From: an uncultured Reyranella sp.
GTDB taxonomy: Bacteria > Pseudomonadota > Alphaproteobacteria > Reyranellales > Reyranellaceae
Assembly: GCF_945957355.1 (NCBI RefSeq)
Contig: NZ_CAMFKM010000001.1
Coordinates: 310,001-374,000 of the forward strand
Length of the DNA stretch: 64,000 nucleotides
Reading direction: 5' to 3'
Shown: positions 50,839 to 60,270 of the stretch, one piece after another
Position numbering within the stretch: position 1 is the first letter of the stretch
Layout: each line of letters begins with the position of its first letter
The notes under the pieces: model-generated
What the model was told of the DNA's origin: nothing
The model's input: only the letters and a program-made list of their open reading frames with translations
The model's database searches: none
Position numbers and translations under genes: made by a program

Positions 50839-52362
50839 TTAAGGCTTTGAATTGCCTGTTTTTTCAGGCCATCTGAAACGAGACATTGCAACGAGTAAGG
50901 CAACCGCAAGCATCAGGAGGCCCAGAAGGGTCACATCGCCCCAGCGGCCATAGGGCGTCGGCGCCCGCGCGGCGGGAATCCGATGGTCGATGATGCCGTC
51001 CTGTTGCATGTCGAGAGCGGCCAGCACGCGGCCATAGGCATCGATCACGGCCGAGACCCCGGTATTGGCGGCGCGGAGCATCGGCAACCCCTCCTCCACC
51101 GCCCGCACGCGCGCGCTGGCGAGGTGCTGGTAGGGGCCGCTTGAAAGGCCGAACCACGCATCGTTGGTTACGTTCAGGAGCCAGCGCGGCCGCTCCTCCG
51201 GGCCGGTGACGGCCGCCGGGAAAATCACCTCGTAGCAGATGATCGGCGAGAAGGACGGCAGGCGCGGCAGATCGAGCGTCAGGCGCGATTCCCCCACCTC
51301 GAACGAGCCGCGTCCGATGAAGCCCGAAACCGGGGCGAGTTGCTTGTGGAACGGGATGTATTCGCCCAGGGGAACGAGATGGACCTTGTCGTAGGTGGCG
51401 ACGATCTCGCCCTCACCGTCGACGACCAGCAGGGAATTCCAGACCCCGTCTTCACGATTGCGCGTGCCGCGCGCCGCACCGGTGAGGAGGTAGCCGCCGG
51501 GCGGCACGGCCTTCGCCATGACCTCGAGCGCCGGCGACCCCGGCTCGATGACGAACGGCGGTGCCGTTTCCGGCCAGATCACGGCCGCCACCTTGTCGAA
51601 GCCATCCCGGCGACTGAGTTCGAGCAGCCTCGCCATGTGTGGCGTGCGCTTGTCGGGTCGCCATTTCTCCGCCTGCGGCGTGTTGGGCTGGACGATGCGG
51701 ACCAACGGCCCGTCTCCTGCCGTATCGACCGGCGCCATGGCAGCCTGCCCGGCAAAGCCCGCGCCGCCGGCGACGACGAGGGCCAGGATCGACGCGCGCC
51801 AGCCCGCAGCGGGAGCGGCCAGGATCATGAAGGTGAGCAGGCCAAGACCATAGACGCCGAACAGCGCCGCACCCTGGAGCAACGGCGTCGCGAAGGCCCA
51901 GACATGCGCCAGCGGATTCCACGGGTAGCCCGTGAAGACGTGACCGCGCAGCCATTCCGCGATCGTCCAGGCGATGGCCAGCAGCAGCAGCCGGCAATAG
52001 CGGCCACCCATCGAGGGCCAGCGCAGGGCGGCCCATTTCGCCGCACCCGCCGCCATCGCCGGAAAGAATCCCAGGAGAGCGGCAAGCCCCATGACGATGG
52101 GCGGACCGAGCGGTGCGTAGTCGGCCGGGGGCACGAAGAAGGCTTCAACGATCCAGTAGGAGCCGACGGCGAAATGGCCGGTCCCCCAGGCCCATCCCCG
52201 CAGCAGGGCACTCTTTGGTCCGGATGCGGTATCCCAAAGCCAGACGAAGGCCACGACGCCCAGGACCGCGAGCGGCAGCCAGTGGAGCGGCGGCATTGCC
52301 AGAGCGGCGAGCGCGCCGGCCACGAAGGCGGCACCTGCGGCCCGCCAGCCTTTGAGGGTCAT
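50839..52362 (-). CDS. lnt: Apolipoprotein N-acyltransferase
   Basis: Third enzyme of lipoprotein maturation in the inner membrane, 507 residues. Several N-terminal helices (from WRAAGAAFVAGALAALAMPPLHWLPLAVLG) lead to a nitrilase-like periplasmic domain. Its catalytic triad motifs are visible: VIWPETAPP (Glu), YDKVHLVPLGEYIP (Lys) and SPIICYEVIFP (Cys). A last helix (VTLLGLLMLAVALLVAM) follows. It lies 15 bases downstream of corC, the conserved order. Confidence 0.95.
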   Translation of the reverse strand: MTLKGWRAAGAAFVAGALAALAMPPLHWLPLAVLGVVAFVWLWDTASGPKSALLRGWAWGTGHFAVGSYWIVEAFFVPPADYAPLGPPIVMGLAALLGFFPAMAAGAAKWAALRWPSMGGRYCRLLLLAIAWTIAEWLRGHVFTGYPWNPLAHVWAFATPLLQGAALFGVYGLGLLTFMILAAPAAGWRASILALVVAGGAGFAGQAAMAPVDTAGDGPLVRIVQPNTPQAEKWRPDKRTPHMARLLELSRRDGFDKVAAVIWPETAPPFVIEPGSPALEVMAKAVPPGGYLLTGAARGTRNREDGVWNSLLVVDGEGEIVATYDKVHLVPLGEYIPFHKQLAPVSGFIGRGSFEVGESRLTLDLPRLPSFSPIICYEVIFPAAVTGPEERPRWLLNVTNDAWFGLSSGPYQHLASARVRAVEEGLPMLRAANTGVSAVIDAYGRVLAALDMQQDGIIDHRIPAARAPTPYGRWGDVTLLGLLMLAVALLVAMSRFRWPEKTGNSKP

Positions 52363-52377
52363 CGCGTCATTCGATGG

Positions 52378-53328
52378 TCAGGCAGCCGGCGCCGTGGCCG
52401 GCGGCCGGACGCGCAGGCGGCGGATGCGCCTCGGATCGACATCGAGAATCTCGAACTCCACGCCCGACGGATGACGAACCACCTCGCCGCGTTCGGGAAT
52501 GCGGCCGAGCAGCGAGAAGATCAGTCCGCCCACCGTATCGATCTCGCGTCGCTCGTCCTCCGACAGGACCTTACCGATCTCCTCTTCGAGCAGCTCGATC
52601 GGCGTGCGCCCATTGACGTCGATCGTGCCGTCGACGCGGCGCGCGACTGCCGGCGTCTGCGCGACATCGTGCTCGTCCTCGATCTCGCCTACGATCTCCT
52701 CGACGAGATCCTCGATGGTGAGGAGTCCGTCGGTGCCTCCGAATTCGTCGACCACCAGCGCCATGTGCGTGCGCGAGCGGCGCATGTCGAGCAGCATGTC
52801 GAGCACCGGCAGCGTCGGCGCCACGAACACGACGCGCCGCAGGATGTCGCGGAGATTGAACTTCTTCGACGTGCCCCAGTAGGCCAGCACGTCCTTGATG
52901 TGGATCATCCCGATCACGTCATCGAGCGACTCACGATAGATCGGATACCGCGAATGCGCCTCGGCCTGGATCAGCCGCACCACCTCGTCGAGCGGCGTGT
53001 CGGCGGCGATGCCCACGATGTCGACCCTGGGCACCATGACGTCCGCGACGGTCTTGTCGCGCAGCTTCAGGATGTTGGCGAGAAGGACACGCTGGTCCTC
53101 GCTAATCGGCGTATCGCTCTCGGGCGTCTCCTCGATCAGCTCCTCGATAGCTTCGCGGACAGCTTCGTTCTTCTCCCTGCGGCGCAGGCGCCGCAGGATG
53201 GCGCGCAACAGCCCGCCGCTCGAAGGGACATCAGGGGCGACCGGCGATGGAGCCGGGGTCGTCAGTGGCTCAGTCGACGAGGCCGGGCTGATGCCCGGCC
53301 TGGTACTGTGCGCTGTGGAGTCAGGCAT
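52378..53328 (-). CDS. corC: CorC/TlyC family CBS-domain protein
   Basis: Protein of 316 residues. A Ser/Pro-rich N-terminus (about 40 residues) precedes two CBS domains (KTVADVMVPRVDIVGI; VLDMLLDMRRSRTHMALVVDEFGGTDGLLTIEDLVEEIVGEIEDEHD) and the CorC_HlyC domain. Members act with CNNM-type or other Mg/Co transport or in ribosome-associated stress in the ybeY cluster. It is conserved next to lnt; the usual neighbour ybeY is separated here by an opposite-strand aldo/keto reductase. Confidence 0.93.
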   Translation of the reverse strand: MPDSTAHSTRPGISPASSTEPLTTPAPSPVAPDVPSSGGLLRAILRRLRRREKNEAVREAIEELIEETPESDTPISEDQRVLLANILKLRDKTVADVMVPRVDIVGIAADTPLDEVVRLIQAEAHSRYPIYRESLDDVIGMIHIKDVLAYWGTSKKFNLRDILRRVVFVAPTLPVLDMLLDMRRSRTHMALVVDEFGGTDGLLTIEDLVEEIVGEIEDEHDVAQTPAVARRVDGTIDVNGRTPIELLEEEIGKVLSEDERREIDTVGGLIFSLLGRIPERGEVVRHPSGVEFEILDVDPRRIRRLRVRPPATAPAA

Positions 53329-53379
53329 GGCTCGTAAGATAGGCTATCGGCCCCGCGTTGCAATCACTGGAAGTTCCTG

Positions 53380-54210
53380 ATGCGTTCCTGCAAGTTGCCT
53401 TCCGGAGCGGAAATGCCCGTGCTGGGCCTCGGCACCTGGCGCATGGGCGAGAGTGCGCGCCGCAGCGCCGGGGAGCTCGACGCCCTGAAATATGGCCTCG
53501 ATCTCGGCTATCCCATGATCGACACCGCCGAAATGTACGGTGAAGGCGGCGCCGAGGAGATCGTGGGCGACGCCCTGGCGGGTCGCGGCGCCCGCCCCTT
53601 CATCGTAAGCAAGGTCTATCCGCACAATGCCTCGCGCGCCGGCACCATCGCGGCCTGCGAGCGCAGCCTGAAGCGCATGCGGCTAGAGCGCATCGACCTC
53701 TATCTGCTGCACTGGCGGGGCGGCGCGCGCCTCGAGGAGACGTTCGAGGCGTTTCACAGGCTGAAGGACGCCGGGAAGATCGGCGATTTCGGCGTGAGCA
53801 ATTTCGACCTCGACGACATGGAGGATGCTGCCGAAGTCGACAAGGGGTTGAACGCCACGAACCAGGTTCTCTACTGCCTGTCGCGCCGCGGCCCGGAATT
53901 CGACCTGCTGCCGTGGATGCGCATGCGCGCCATCCCGTTGATGGCCTATTCGCCGCTCGACCAGGGCGGATTGCTGCGCAAGGCGGCGCTGAAGAACCTT
54001 GCCGATGAAGCGGGCTGCACGCCCGCCCAGCTGGCCCTGGCCTGGCTGCTCGCCCAGCCCGGCGTCGTCACGATCCCGAAATCCGCCAGCCGCGAACGGC
54101 TGAAGGAAAACTTCGCGGCCCTCGAGGTGAAGCTGACGCCGCAGATCCTGGCCGAGCTCGATCGCGCCTTCCCGCCGCCCAGGACGAAGCAGCCGCTCGA
54201 GATGCTCTGA
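53380..54210 (+). CDS. Aldo/keto reductase
   Basis: NADPH-dependent reductase of 276 residues. The catalytic tetrad is complete: Asp48 and Tyr53 (MIDTAEMYG), Lys78 (IVSKVYP) and His111 (LLHWRGG). NADP contacts are in VVTIPKSASRERLKENF. It is of the 2,5-diketogluconate reductase/YeaE type. Its position on the opposite strand between corC and ybeY breaks an otherwise conserved cluster, so it was probably inserted in this lineage. Confidence 0.93.
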   Translation: MRSCKLPSGAEMPVLGLGTWRMGESARRSAGELDALKYGLDLGYPMIDTAEMYGEGGAEEIVGDALAGRGARPFIVSKVYPHNASRAGTIAACERSLKRMRLERIDLYLLHWRGGARLEETFEAFHRLKDAGKIGDFGVSNFDLDDMEDAAEVDKGLNATNQVLYCLSRRGPEFDLLPWMRMRAIPLMAYSPLDQGGLLRKAALKNLADEAGCTPAQLALAWLLAQPGVVTIPKSASRERLKENFAALEVKLTPQILAELDRAFPPPRTKQPLEML

Positions 54211-54281
54211 CAGCCTACCAAAGCGGGTTTCTCAGAAGGACTGACGGCAATGTAAGCAGTCGGCGGTCATCACCCCGGGAA

Positions 54282-54866
54282 TCAGGGGGTGCGACCTTGG
54301 TTTCGTTTGTTCCGATTATTTCGGTTATTTCGTTTATCGGCCCCGACCCCGGCTTTTTCGGCAGGCTGACGATCCAAGGCATAGGGATCGGCGATCCCGA
54401 GCTTCGCCAGGATGCGGCGCTCGAGCGCCTCCATGCGCTCCGCATCGTCCTCGCCGGTTTCGTGATCGTAGCCGAGCAGATGCAGCGTTCCATGCACGAC
54501 CAGATGGGTGAAATGGTCGGCCGGCGACTTGCGCTGTTCGCGCGCCTCGCGCCACACGGTCTGGCGCGCCAGCACCATGTCGCCGAGGAACTCGCGTTCG
54601 CCCGACGGATAGGACAGGACGTTGGTCGGCTTGTCCTTCTTGCGGTCGCGCGCATTGAGCGCCCGCACGCCCTTGTCGGCTTCCAACGCGACGTTGAGCG
54701 AGCGGCGGCCACTGCGACGCGCGCCGGCGAAGGCGGCCCGCGACGCCCGCCGGGCAAGCCGTTCCGCCTCCGGCAACACCTCGATCCAGCGTTCGTCGAG
54801 GACGACGACCGTGCAGCGGAGCGACGGCCTAGCCTTTGGTTTTCTTGTCGCGGGCGTCATAGGCAT
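54282..54866 (-). CDS. ybeY: Endoribonuclease YbeY
   Basis: Zinc endoribonuclease acting in 16S rRNA maturation and quality control, 194 residues. Zinc ligands are His125, His129 and His135 in [23 protein letters not shown] is also conserved. The C-terminus has an odd Asn/Arg repeat tail ([14 protein letters not shown]) not needed for the fold, encoded by an imperfect 9-base repeat. The ATG at 54866 overlaps the phoH end by 38 bases; no later start keeps the N-terminal strand. Confidence 0.93.
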   Translation of the reverse strand: MPMTPATRKPKARPSLRCTVVVLDERWIEVLPEAERLARRASRAAFAGARRSGRRSLNVALEADKGVRALNARDRKKDKPTNVLSYPSGEREFLGDMVLARQTVWREAREQRKSPADHFTHLVVHGTLHLLGYDHETGEDDAERMEALERRILAKLGIADPYALDRQPAEKAGVGADKRNNRNNRNKRNQGRTP

Positions 54867-55803
54867 CCACGATGCGGGTCACGAGGTCATGCCGCACGAC
54901 GTCCTGGGAGGTGAGCCGCACGAAGCGCACGCCCTCTACAGTCGACAGCGTCTCGACCGCGTCGTTCAGGCCGGACTTCTGGTTGTTGGGCAGGTCGGTC
55001 TGGCTCGGGTCGCCGGTGATGACCATGCGCGAGCCTTCGCCGAGGCGCGTCAGGAACATGCGCATTTGCATCGGTGTCGTGTTCTGCGCCTCGTCGAGAA
55101 TGACGTAGCAGTGCGCCAGCGTGCGCCCGCGCATGAACGCAAGCGGCGCGATCTCGATCTCGCCCGACTCCATGCGATGCGCAATCTGCTCGGCCGGGAT
55201 CATGTCGTGCAGCGCATCGTAGAGCGGCCGCAGATAGGGATCGATCTTTTCCTTCATGTCGCCGGGCAGGAAGCCCAGCCGCTCGCCAGCCTCCACGGCG
55301 GGACGCGACAGCACGATCCGCTCGACCTTGCCCGCGAGCAGCAGCGAAACACCCATGGCGACCGCCAGGTAAGTCTTGCCGCTGCCGGCGGGGCCCAGCG
55401 CGAACACCATGTCGCGCTCGCGCAGGGCCGCGAGGTAGCCGCGCTGTCCGGGCGTGCGCGCCTGGATCGTGCGCTTGCGCGTGCGGATGCTCTCCGTGTC
55501 GCCCCCCTCGGCGCCGCTGCGCGCGAAGCGCATCGCGGCGTCAATGTCGGCACTCTCGATGGACAGGCCGCGCTTCAGCCTCTCGTAGAGACCCGAGATC
55601 GCCTTCTGCGCGATCGCGGCATCGTCCGGTGTCCCGGAGATGGCAAGCTGGTTGCCGCGGGCAGCCAGCTGCACGTTGGCGAGCTGCTCGATACGCACAA
55701 GGTTGCGGTCGTGATTGCCGTAGAGCACGGCCAGCAGCGCGTTGTCGTCGAAGGTCATGCGCCGGACGTCGGCGGCGCGCGTGCCGGTGACCTGGTCGCT
55801 CAC
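54829..55803 (-). CDS. phoH: PhoH-like ATPase
   Basis: Cytoplasmic P-loop ATPase of 324 residues, often linked to RNA metabolism with YbeY. The Walker A is [18 protein letters not shown], Walker B-like [25 protein letters not shown] and the [15 protein letters not shown] motif follows. The N-terminus has the KH-like region ([21 protein letters not shown]) of the YbeZ branch. Start is GTG at 55803, overlapping the miaB stop by 4 bases (GTGA). Confidence 0.94.
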   Translation of the reverse strand: MSDQVTGTRAADVRRMTFDDNALLAVLYGNHDRNLVRIEQLANVQLAARGNQLAISGTPDDAAIAQKAISGLYERLKRGLSIESADIDAAMRFARSGAEGGDTESIRTRKRTIQARTPGQRGYLAALRERDMVFALGPAGSGKTYLAVAMGVSLLLAGKVERIVLSRPAVEAGERLGFLPGDMKEKIDPYLRPLYDALHDMIPAEQIAHRMESGEIEIAPLAFMRGRTLAHCYVILDEAQNTTPMQMRMFLTRLGEGSRMVITGDPSQTDLPNNQKSGLNDAVETLSTVEGVRFVRLTSQDVVRHDLVTRIVDAYDARDKKTKG

Positions 55804-57212
55804 GCGGCCACCTCGTAGGGACCAACGACGATCTCGCCGAGAAGGCTGTTGGCGTAACCCTCGATCAGCCGAACGTCGACGATGTGGCCGAACAGGCGCG
55901 GATCTCCCTGGGCATAGACCGACTGCAGCCATGGCGTCTTGCCCATGATCTGCCCGGGCTTGCGGCCGGCCTCGGCGAACAGCACCGGCACGGTGGAACC
56001 CGCCTTGGATTCGTTGAAGTCGCGCGCCTGTCGGCCGATCAGCGCCTGCAGCGCGGCCAGCCGCGCCACCTTCACGTTCTCCGGCACCTGGTCGCCCAGC
56101 GCCGCGCCGGGTGTGCCCGGCCGGCGGCTGTATCTGAAGGCATAGGCCGAGGCGAAGCCCACCTGTTCGATCAGGCGCATCGTGTCGTCGAAATCGGCAT
56201 CGCTTTCACCTGGAAAGCCAACGATGAAGTCGGACGACAACGCGAGGTCGGAACGGGCGTTGCGCAGACGGTCGACGATGCGGAGATAGAGATCGCGATC
56301 ATGCCGGCGATTCATCGCGTCGAGGATGCGGTTCGACCCCGACTGCACCGGCAGGTGCAGGTAAGGCATGAGCTGCGGGACGTCGCCGTGCGCCGCAATC
56401 AGGTCGTCGTCCATGTCCCGCGGATGGGAGGTCGTGTATCGCAGGCGCGCCAGGCCCGGGATCTCGCCGATCGAGCGGATCAGGCGCGCGAGGGACCAGG
56501 TCGAGCCGTCCGGGCCCTCGCCGTGATAGGCGTTGACGTTCTGCCCGAGCAACGTGAGCTCCAGCGCGCCCGCTTCGATGAGCTGCCGCGCCTCGGCGAG
56601 CACGGCCGAAACCGGTCGCGAATACTCCATGCCGCGCGTGTAAGGCACGACGCAGAAGGTGCAGAACTTGTCGCAGCCTTCCTGGATGGAAAGGAACGCC
56701 GAACCCGCGCGGATGCCCTGCGGCGACGGCAGGTGATCGAACTTGCTCTCGGGCGGAAACTCCGTGTCGAGAATGCCCGCGCCCGGCTGGCGCCGGCCGG
56801 CATCGCTGCCCGCCGCCTTGCGCGCCACCTGCGCCAGCAGTTCGGGCAGGCGGTGATAGGCCTGTGAACCGACGACGATGTCGACGGCGGGCTGACGGCG
56901 GATGATCTCCTCGCCCTCGGCCTGGGCCACACAGCCGGCGACGGCAATCGTCAGGTCGCGACCCTCCGCCCGGCGCTCGGTCTTCGCGGCACGCAGCCGG
57001 CCCAATTCGGAATAGACTTTTTCGGAGGCATGCTCGCGAATGTGGCAGGTGTTCAGCACGACCAGATCGGCCTGCTCGGGCCCATCGGCCAGGGCATAGC
57101 CCAGCGGCCGCAGGACGTCGGCCATGCGGTCGGAATCGTAGACATTCATCTGGCAGCCATAGGTGCGGATGAACACGCGCTTGGGCTGCCCGTCGGTGCG
57201 GACGTCCTTCAT
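55800..57212 (-). CDS. miaB: tRNA-2-methylthio-N6-dimethylallyladenosine synthase
   Basis: Radical-SAM methylthiotransferase modifying A37 of tRNAs, 470 residues. The auxiliary cluster cysteines are Cys20 (YGCQMN), Cys56 (NTCHIRE) and Cys94 (AGCVAQ); the radical-SAM motif is Cys180, Cys184, Cys187 (CDKFCTFC). A TRAM domain closes the protein. The ATG at 57212 has GGAGA just upstream and is preferred over an earlier one at 57257. It overlaps phoH by 4 bases. Confidence 0.95.
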   Translation of the reverse strand: MKDVRTDGQPKRVFIRTYGCQMNVYDSDRMADVLRPLGYALADGPEQADLVVLNTCHIREHASEKVYSELGRLRAAKTERRAEGRDLTIAVAGCVAQAEGEEIIRRQPAVDIVVGSQAYHRLPELLAQVARKAAGSDAGRRQPGAGILDTEFPPESKFDHLPSPQGIRAGSAFLSIQEGCDKFCTFCVVPYTRGMEYSRPVSAVLAEARQLIEAGALELTLLGQNVNAYHGEGPDGSTWSLARLIRSIGEIPGLARLRYTTSHPRDMDDDLIAAHGDVPQLMPYLHLPVQSGSNRILDAMNRRHDRDLYLRIVDRLRNARSDLALSSDFIVGFPGESDADFDDTMRLIEQVGFASAYAFRYSRRPGTPGAALGDQVPENVKVARLAALQALIGRQARDFNESKAGSTVPVLFAEAGRKPGQIMGKTPWLQSVYAQGDPRLFGHIVDVRLIEGYANSLLGEIVVGPYEVAA

Positions 57213-57300
57213 CGGTCTCCGGTGCTGGAACGGGCGGTTTCTATCACCGCCGACCATGAGGGTCGAGGGGGCAGGGTCGCGGGCTTCAGGGTTGGGGGCC

Positions 57301-58170
57301 TCAGGGCCGGGGGCCGGTCGGCACCGGCTCCGTCAGGGAAGGCATCAATTCGGGCCGGCCGGAATTCGCCGACTGCACGCCGAACGAGACCTGGCGATGG
57401 CAGTATTCCGCCAGCTTCTTGCGGTCGCCCAGGCGGTCGATGTCGATCGGCGGAAAGAAGGTCACCACCGCCTGCGTTTCGCCGAGGCAGACCATCTGCC
57501 AAAGGTGCGGCACCAGGTCGAGATCGCCGAACCAGGCAAAGAGCGGCCGCCAGTAGCGGCCGAGCGGGATTCCATCGAGGCGGGTGTAGGAGATCGCCAC
57601 CGGCTGCACGACGATGGGCCTGTCGTCACGCCTGAGTTGCGCCACGGCGAACAGGGCACTGCGGAAGGGCAGCACGCGCGTGCCGTCACTGCTGGTCCCC
57701 TCGGGGAACAGCATGAGATTGTCGCCGGTGTTCAGCCGCTGCATCATCGCGTCGCGACTGCTGCTGGTCTTGTTGGACCGTCGTTCGACGAAGATGGTGC
57801 GCTGGGCCTTGGCCAGGGTGCTGAAGAACGGCCACGTCGCCACCTCGGCCTTCGCCACGAAACAGCCGGGGATGAGGCCGCCCAGCACTTCGATGTCGAG
57901 ATAGGAGACGTGATTGCAGACGAACAGCGTCGGCGTGACCGTGGACCGCTCGCCATTCACCTTCACCTTGATGCCGAGGATCACGCAGACCGTGCGATGG
58001 TACATCACCGGCAGCCAGCGGATGACCGGCGTGACCCGGAACGCCAGGGCCAGCAAATGGAACGGCAGCATCACCAGCGTGAGCAGCAGATAGCTCAGGA
58101 GCCGAAAAGCGCCACGCAGGGGGGAACCGATCCACGTCACGGCGAAAGGAACGTCCGCCGCGCTACTCAC
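57301..58170 (-). CDS. 1-acyl-sn-glycerol-3-phosphate acyltransferase family protein (PlsC/OlsA-like)
   Basis: Membrane acyltransferase of 289 residues with two N-terminal helices ([21 protein letters not shown]). Motif I is NHVSYLD and motif [12 protein letters not shown], both intact. It overlaps the preceding N-acyltransferase gene by 8 bases. With an OlsB-like partner it probably O-acylates lyso-ornithine lipid (OlsA), but general lyso-phosphatidate acylation is also possible. Confidence 0.9.
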   Translation of the reverse strand: MSSAADVPFAVTWIGSPLRGAFRLLSYLLLTLVMLPFHLLALAFRVTPVIRWLPVMYHRTVCVILGIKVKVNGERSTVTPTLFVCNHVSYLDIEVLGGLIPGCFVAKAEVATWPFFSTLAKAQRTIFVERRSNKTSSSRDAMMQRLNTGDNLMLFPEGTSSDGTRVLPFRSALFAVAQLRRDDRPIVVQPVAISYTRLDGIPLGRYWRPLFAWFGDLDLVPHLWQMVCLGETQAVVTFFPPIDIDRLGDRKKLAEYCHRQVSFGVQSANSGRPELMPSLTEPVPTGPRP

Positions 58171-59005
58171 GCATCCCGCGTTCGTAGTGGCGGATGTATT
58201 TCTCCGTCACCAGCTCGGTCTTCACGATGATGAAGACGTCGGTGCTGTTGAACTCGTGATCGATCACGGCGCCGTCGCCGACGAAACCACCCAGCCGCAG
58301 GTAGCCCTTGATAAGCGGCGGCACGCGCGCCATCGCCTTGCGCGGGTCGTAGCTGCCGGGCTCGAGCATATCCATCTTCACGTAGCGGCTCGGCAGCGCG
58401 CGCACGCGGATCTCGGGCGGCGCGAGATGGTGGTGATAGAGATAGGACAGCGCCTGGGCGTGCTGCTCCGGATCGATGCCGGGCAGGCTGGCGCAGCCGA
58501 ACATCACCTGGATGTTGTAGTGGTAGGCGTAGAGGGCGATGCCCCGCCAGAGCATCTGCATGGTCGCCGTGTTGCGGGCGTCGCGCTCGATGCAGGACCG
58601 GCCGAGTTCCAGGACCTCGCCCGGATAGTCGATCATCTTCTGGATGTCGTATTCGGCCGACGAATAGAAGCGGCCCATCTTCGCGGCCGCCGGGCGGCGG
58701 ATCAGACGATAGGTGCCGACGATCCCCTCAGGTCCTTCGCCGCGGCGGCGGTCGAGCACCAGCAGGTGATCGCAGACGTCGTCGAACGGATCGAAGTCGC
58801 GGCGGAGCGCCTGCATCTCCGGCGACGCATGCGCCGTCATTTCTTCATAGAAAACGCGAAAACGCAGCGCCTGCGCGGCTTCGATTTCAGCCCCAGTCTG
58901 TGCGAGGCGAACTTCGAAATCGCCAGCGACGACCTTCACGATCTCCGCATTGGAGACGGGTGGTCCAAGAAGCTCGGCTTCGCTGTCAACGCGGTCGATG
59001 CGCAT
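58163..59005 (-). CDS. olsB: GNAT-fold N-acyltransferase, OlsB-like (ornithine lipid synthesis)
   Basis: Protein of 280 residues of the OlsB/hemolysin-like acyltransferase family: FEVRLAQTGAEIEAAQALRFRVFYEEM, then GIVGTYRLIRRPAAAKMGRFYSSAEYDI, VLELGRSCIERDARNTATMQMLWRGIALYAYHYNIQVMFGCASLPGID. OlsB transfers a 3-hydroxyacyl group from ACP to ornithine. The overlap with the PlsC-like gene (8 bases) supports an olsBA unit, which gives membrane lipids without phosphate. Confidence 0.85.
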   Translation of the reverse strand: MRIDRVDSEAELLGPPVSNAEIVKVVAGDFEVRLAQTGAEIEAAQALRFRVFYEEMTAHASPEMQALRRDFDPFDDVCDHLLVLDRRRGEGPEGIVGTYRLIRRPAAAKMGRFYSSAEYDIQKMIDYPGEVLELGRSCIERDARNTATMQMLWRGIALYAYHYNIQVMFGCASLPGIDPEQHAQALSYLYHHHLAPPEIRVRALPSRYVKMDMLEPGSYDPRKAMARVPPLIKGYLRLGGFVGDGAVIDHEFNSTDVFIIVKTELVTEKYIRHYERGMRE

Positions 59006-59071
59006 GATTAATCCGCAAGGGGGCCGCCCCGATCATGAGCCCATTATCGGGCTGGCGAGGGGCGCGTCCAC

Positions 59072-59509
59072 TTATTTTTGGCGCTCGGATTTTCCATCCA
59101 GGGGAACACCGTAGAGTTCCAGACGATGGCCGACGAGCCGGTACCCGGCTTTCTCGGCGATCTTCCGTTGAAGCTCCTCGATCTCGTCGTTGTGGAACTC
59201 CACGACCTTCCCACTCTGGATGTCGATCAGATGATCGTGGTGCTCCTCGGGCGTCTCCTCGTAGCGCGCCCGGCCGTCGCCGAAATCGTGCTTGGCGAGA
59301 ATGCCCGCTTCCTCGAACAGCCGCACCGTCCGGTACACCGTCGCGATGGAGATGTTGGAATCGATCGCCGTCGCACGACGATGCACGGCCTCGACGTCGG
59401 GGTGATCCGACGCATCCGAGAGGACACGCGCGATCACGCGTCGCTGATCGGTCATCTTGAGGCCGCGCTCTGCGCATAGGACTTCGAGTTTGGACTTTCG
59501 GTCTGGCAT
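59072..59509 (-). CDS. fur: Fur family transcriptional regulator (Fur/Mur)
   Basis: Metal-responsive regulator of 145 residues. The winged helix is CAERGLKMTDQRRVIARVLSDASDHPDVEAVHRRATAIDSNISIATVYRTVRLFEEAGI; metal-binding His/Glu follow in EEHHDHLIDIQSGKVVEF. The C-terminal CxxC zinc pairs of E. coli Fur are missing, as in alphaproteobacterial Fur/Mur, so it may sense manganese as well as iron. ATG at 59509 with GTAGG upstream; a GTG 6 bases earlier is less likely. Confidence 0.92.
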   Translation of the reverse strand: MPDRKSKLEVLCAERGLKMTDQRRVIARVLSDASDHPDVEAVHRRATAIDSNISIATVYRTVRLFEEAGILAKHDFGDGRARYEETPEEHHDHLIDIQSGKVVEFHNDEIEELQRKIAEKAGYRLVGHRLELYGVPLDGKSERQK

Positions 59510-59553
59510 GCCCACCTACCCTACACTGGCAGGCGTTCCGGGTATAGTTGGAC

Positions 59554-59787
59554 ATGTCCATACAGGCCGACGATGACATCGACATTACCGGCGAGGTCTG
59601 CCCCATGACCTTCGTGCGGACCAAGCTGCGGCTCGAGCGCATGCAGCCCGGGGAAATCCTCGCCGTACGCCTGCGCGGCGAGGAGCCGCTGCGCAATGTC
59701 CCGCGTGCCGCAAGGGATGAAGGCCACACCATCCTGGGCATCGAGGCGGACGGGGATATCCACATCGTCACCATTCGCCGCCTCTGA
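59554..59787 (+). CDS. TusA/SirA-like sulfurtransferase family protein
   Basis: Small protein of 77 residues with the two-layer TusA fold. The active Cys16 is in DITGEVCPMTFVRTKLRLERM, with the conserved CP motif followed by the usual helix. Members relay sulfur for tRNA thiolation, molybdenum cofactor or sulfur oxidation. It stands alone on the plus strand between fur and rimI. The Sox genes of this window are far away, so a link is not implied. Confidence 0.85.
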   Translation: MSIQADDDIDITGEVCPMTFVRTKLRLERMQPGEILAVRLRGEEPLRNVPRAARDEGHTILGIEADGDIHIVTIRRL

Positions 59788-60258
59788 TCAGCTGAAATCG
59801 AGGCGCATGACGAAGGCGTCGGCCGGCGGCCCGTCCCCGCGCCTATAGTAGGCAGTCCGTCGTCCGACGGTCTCGAAGCCCAACGAATTGTAGAGCGTCA
59901 GGGCAGCGGGATTATCCGCACCGACTTCAAGGAAAAGCGTCCGCGCACCGTCGCCCCGCACCCGGTCGATCACCGCGCCGAGAAGCCGCCTGGCAGCGCC
60001 GCGGCGGCGATGGGCGCGGCCGACCGCGACGGTGAGAAGCTCGGCCTCGTCGGCAGCCGTCCGGCAGATGGCCATGCCGACGTCGAGGTTGTCCGCCATC
60101 AGCAGGAAGCCCGCGACACCCGGCGAGGCCAGCAGGCCCGCGATGTCCTGCCGCGTCCAGCCGGGCTCACCCAAGGGCTCGAATGCCTCGCGGTGGAGGC
60201 GCGATGCCCGGTCGAGGTCGACCGCGCGCAAGGGATTGAGGACGAACCCAGCAGTCAT
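59788..60258 (-). CDS. rimI: RimI-like N-acetyltransferase
   Basis: GNAT protein of 156 residues. The acetyl-CoA site reads ELLTVAVGRAHRRRGAARRLLGAVI (the R-x-x-G-x-G/A pattern), and ADNPAALTLYNSLGFETVGRRTAYY is the typical RimI C-terminal part. RimI acetylates the N-terminus of ribosomal protein S18. Position 12 bases after tsaB is the classic arrangement. Confidence 0.92.
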   Translation of the reverse strand: MTAGFVLNPLRAVDLDRASRLHREAFEPLGEPGWTRQDIAGLLASPGVAGFLLMADNLDVGMAICRTAADEAELLTVAVGRAHRRRGAARRLLGAVIDRVRGDGARTLFLEVGADNPAALTLYNSLGFETVGRRTAYYRRGDGPPADAFVMRLDFS

Positions 60259-60270
60259 CGGCTCACCCCG

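Noticed and set aside
54271..54291. CACCCC/GGGGTG hairpin as terminator between the aldo/keto reductase and ybeY
   Set aside because: Only 6 bp with a 9-base loop, no T-run on either strand, and it overlaps the ybeY stop.
59554..59787. TusA-like gene as part of the sox system
   Set aside because: It lies about 26 kb from the sox genes within the tRNA/housekeeping cluster; no regulatory link is visible.
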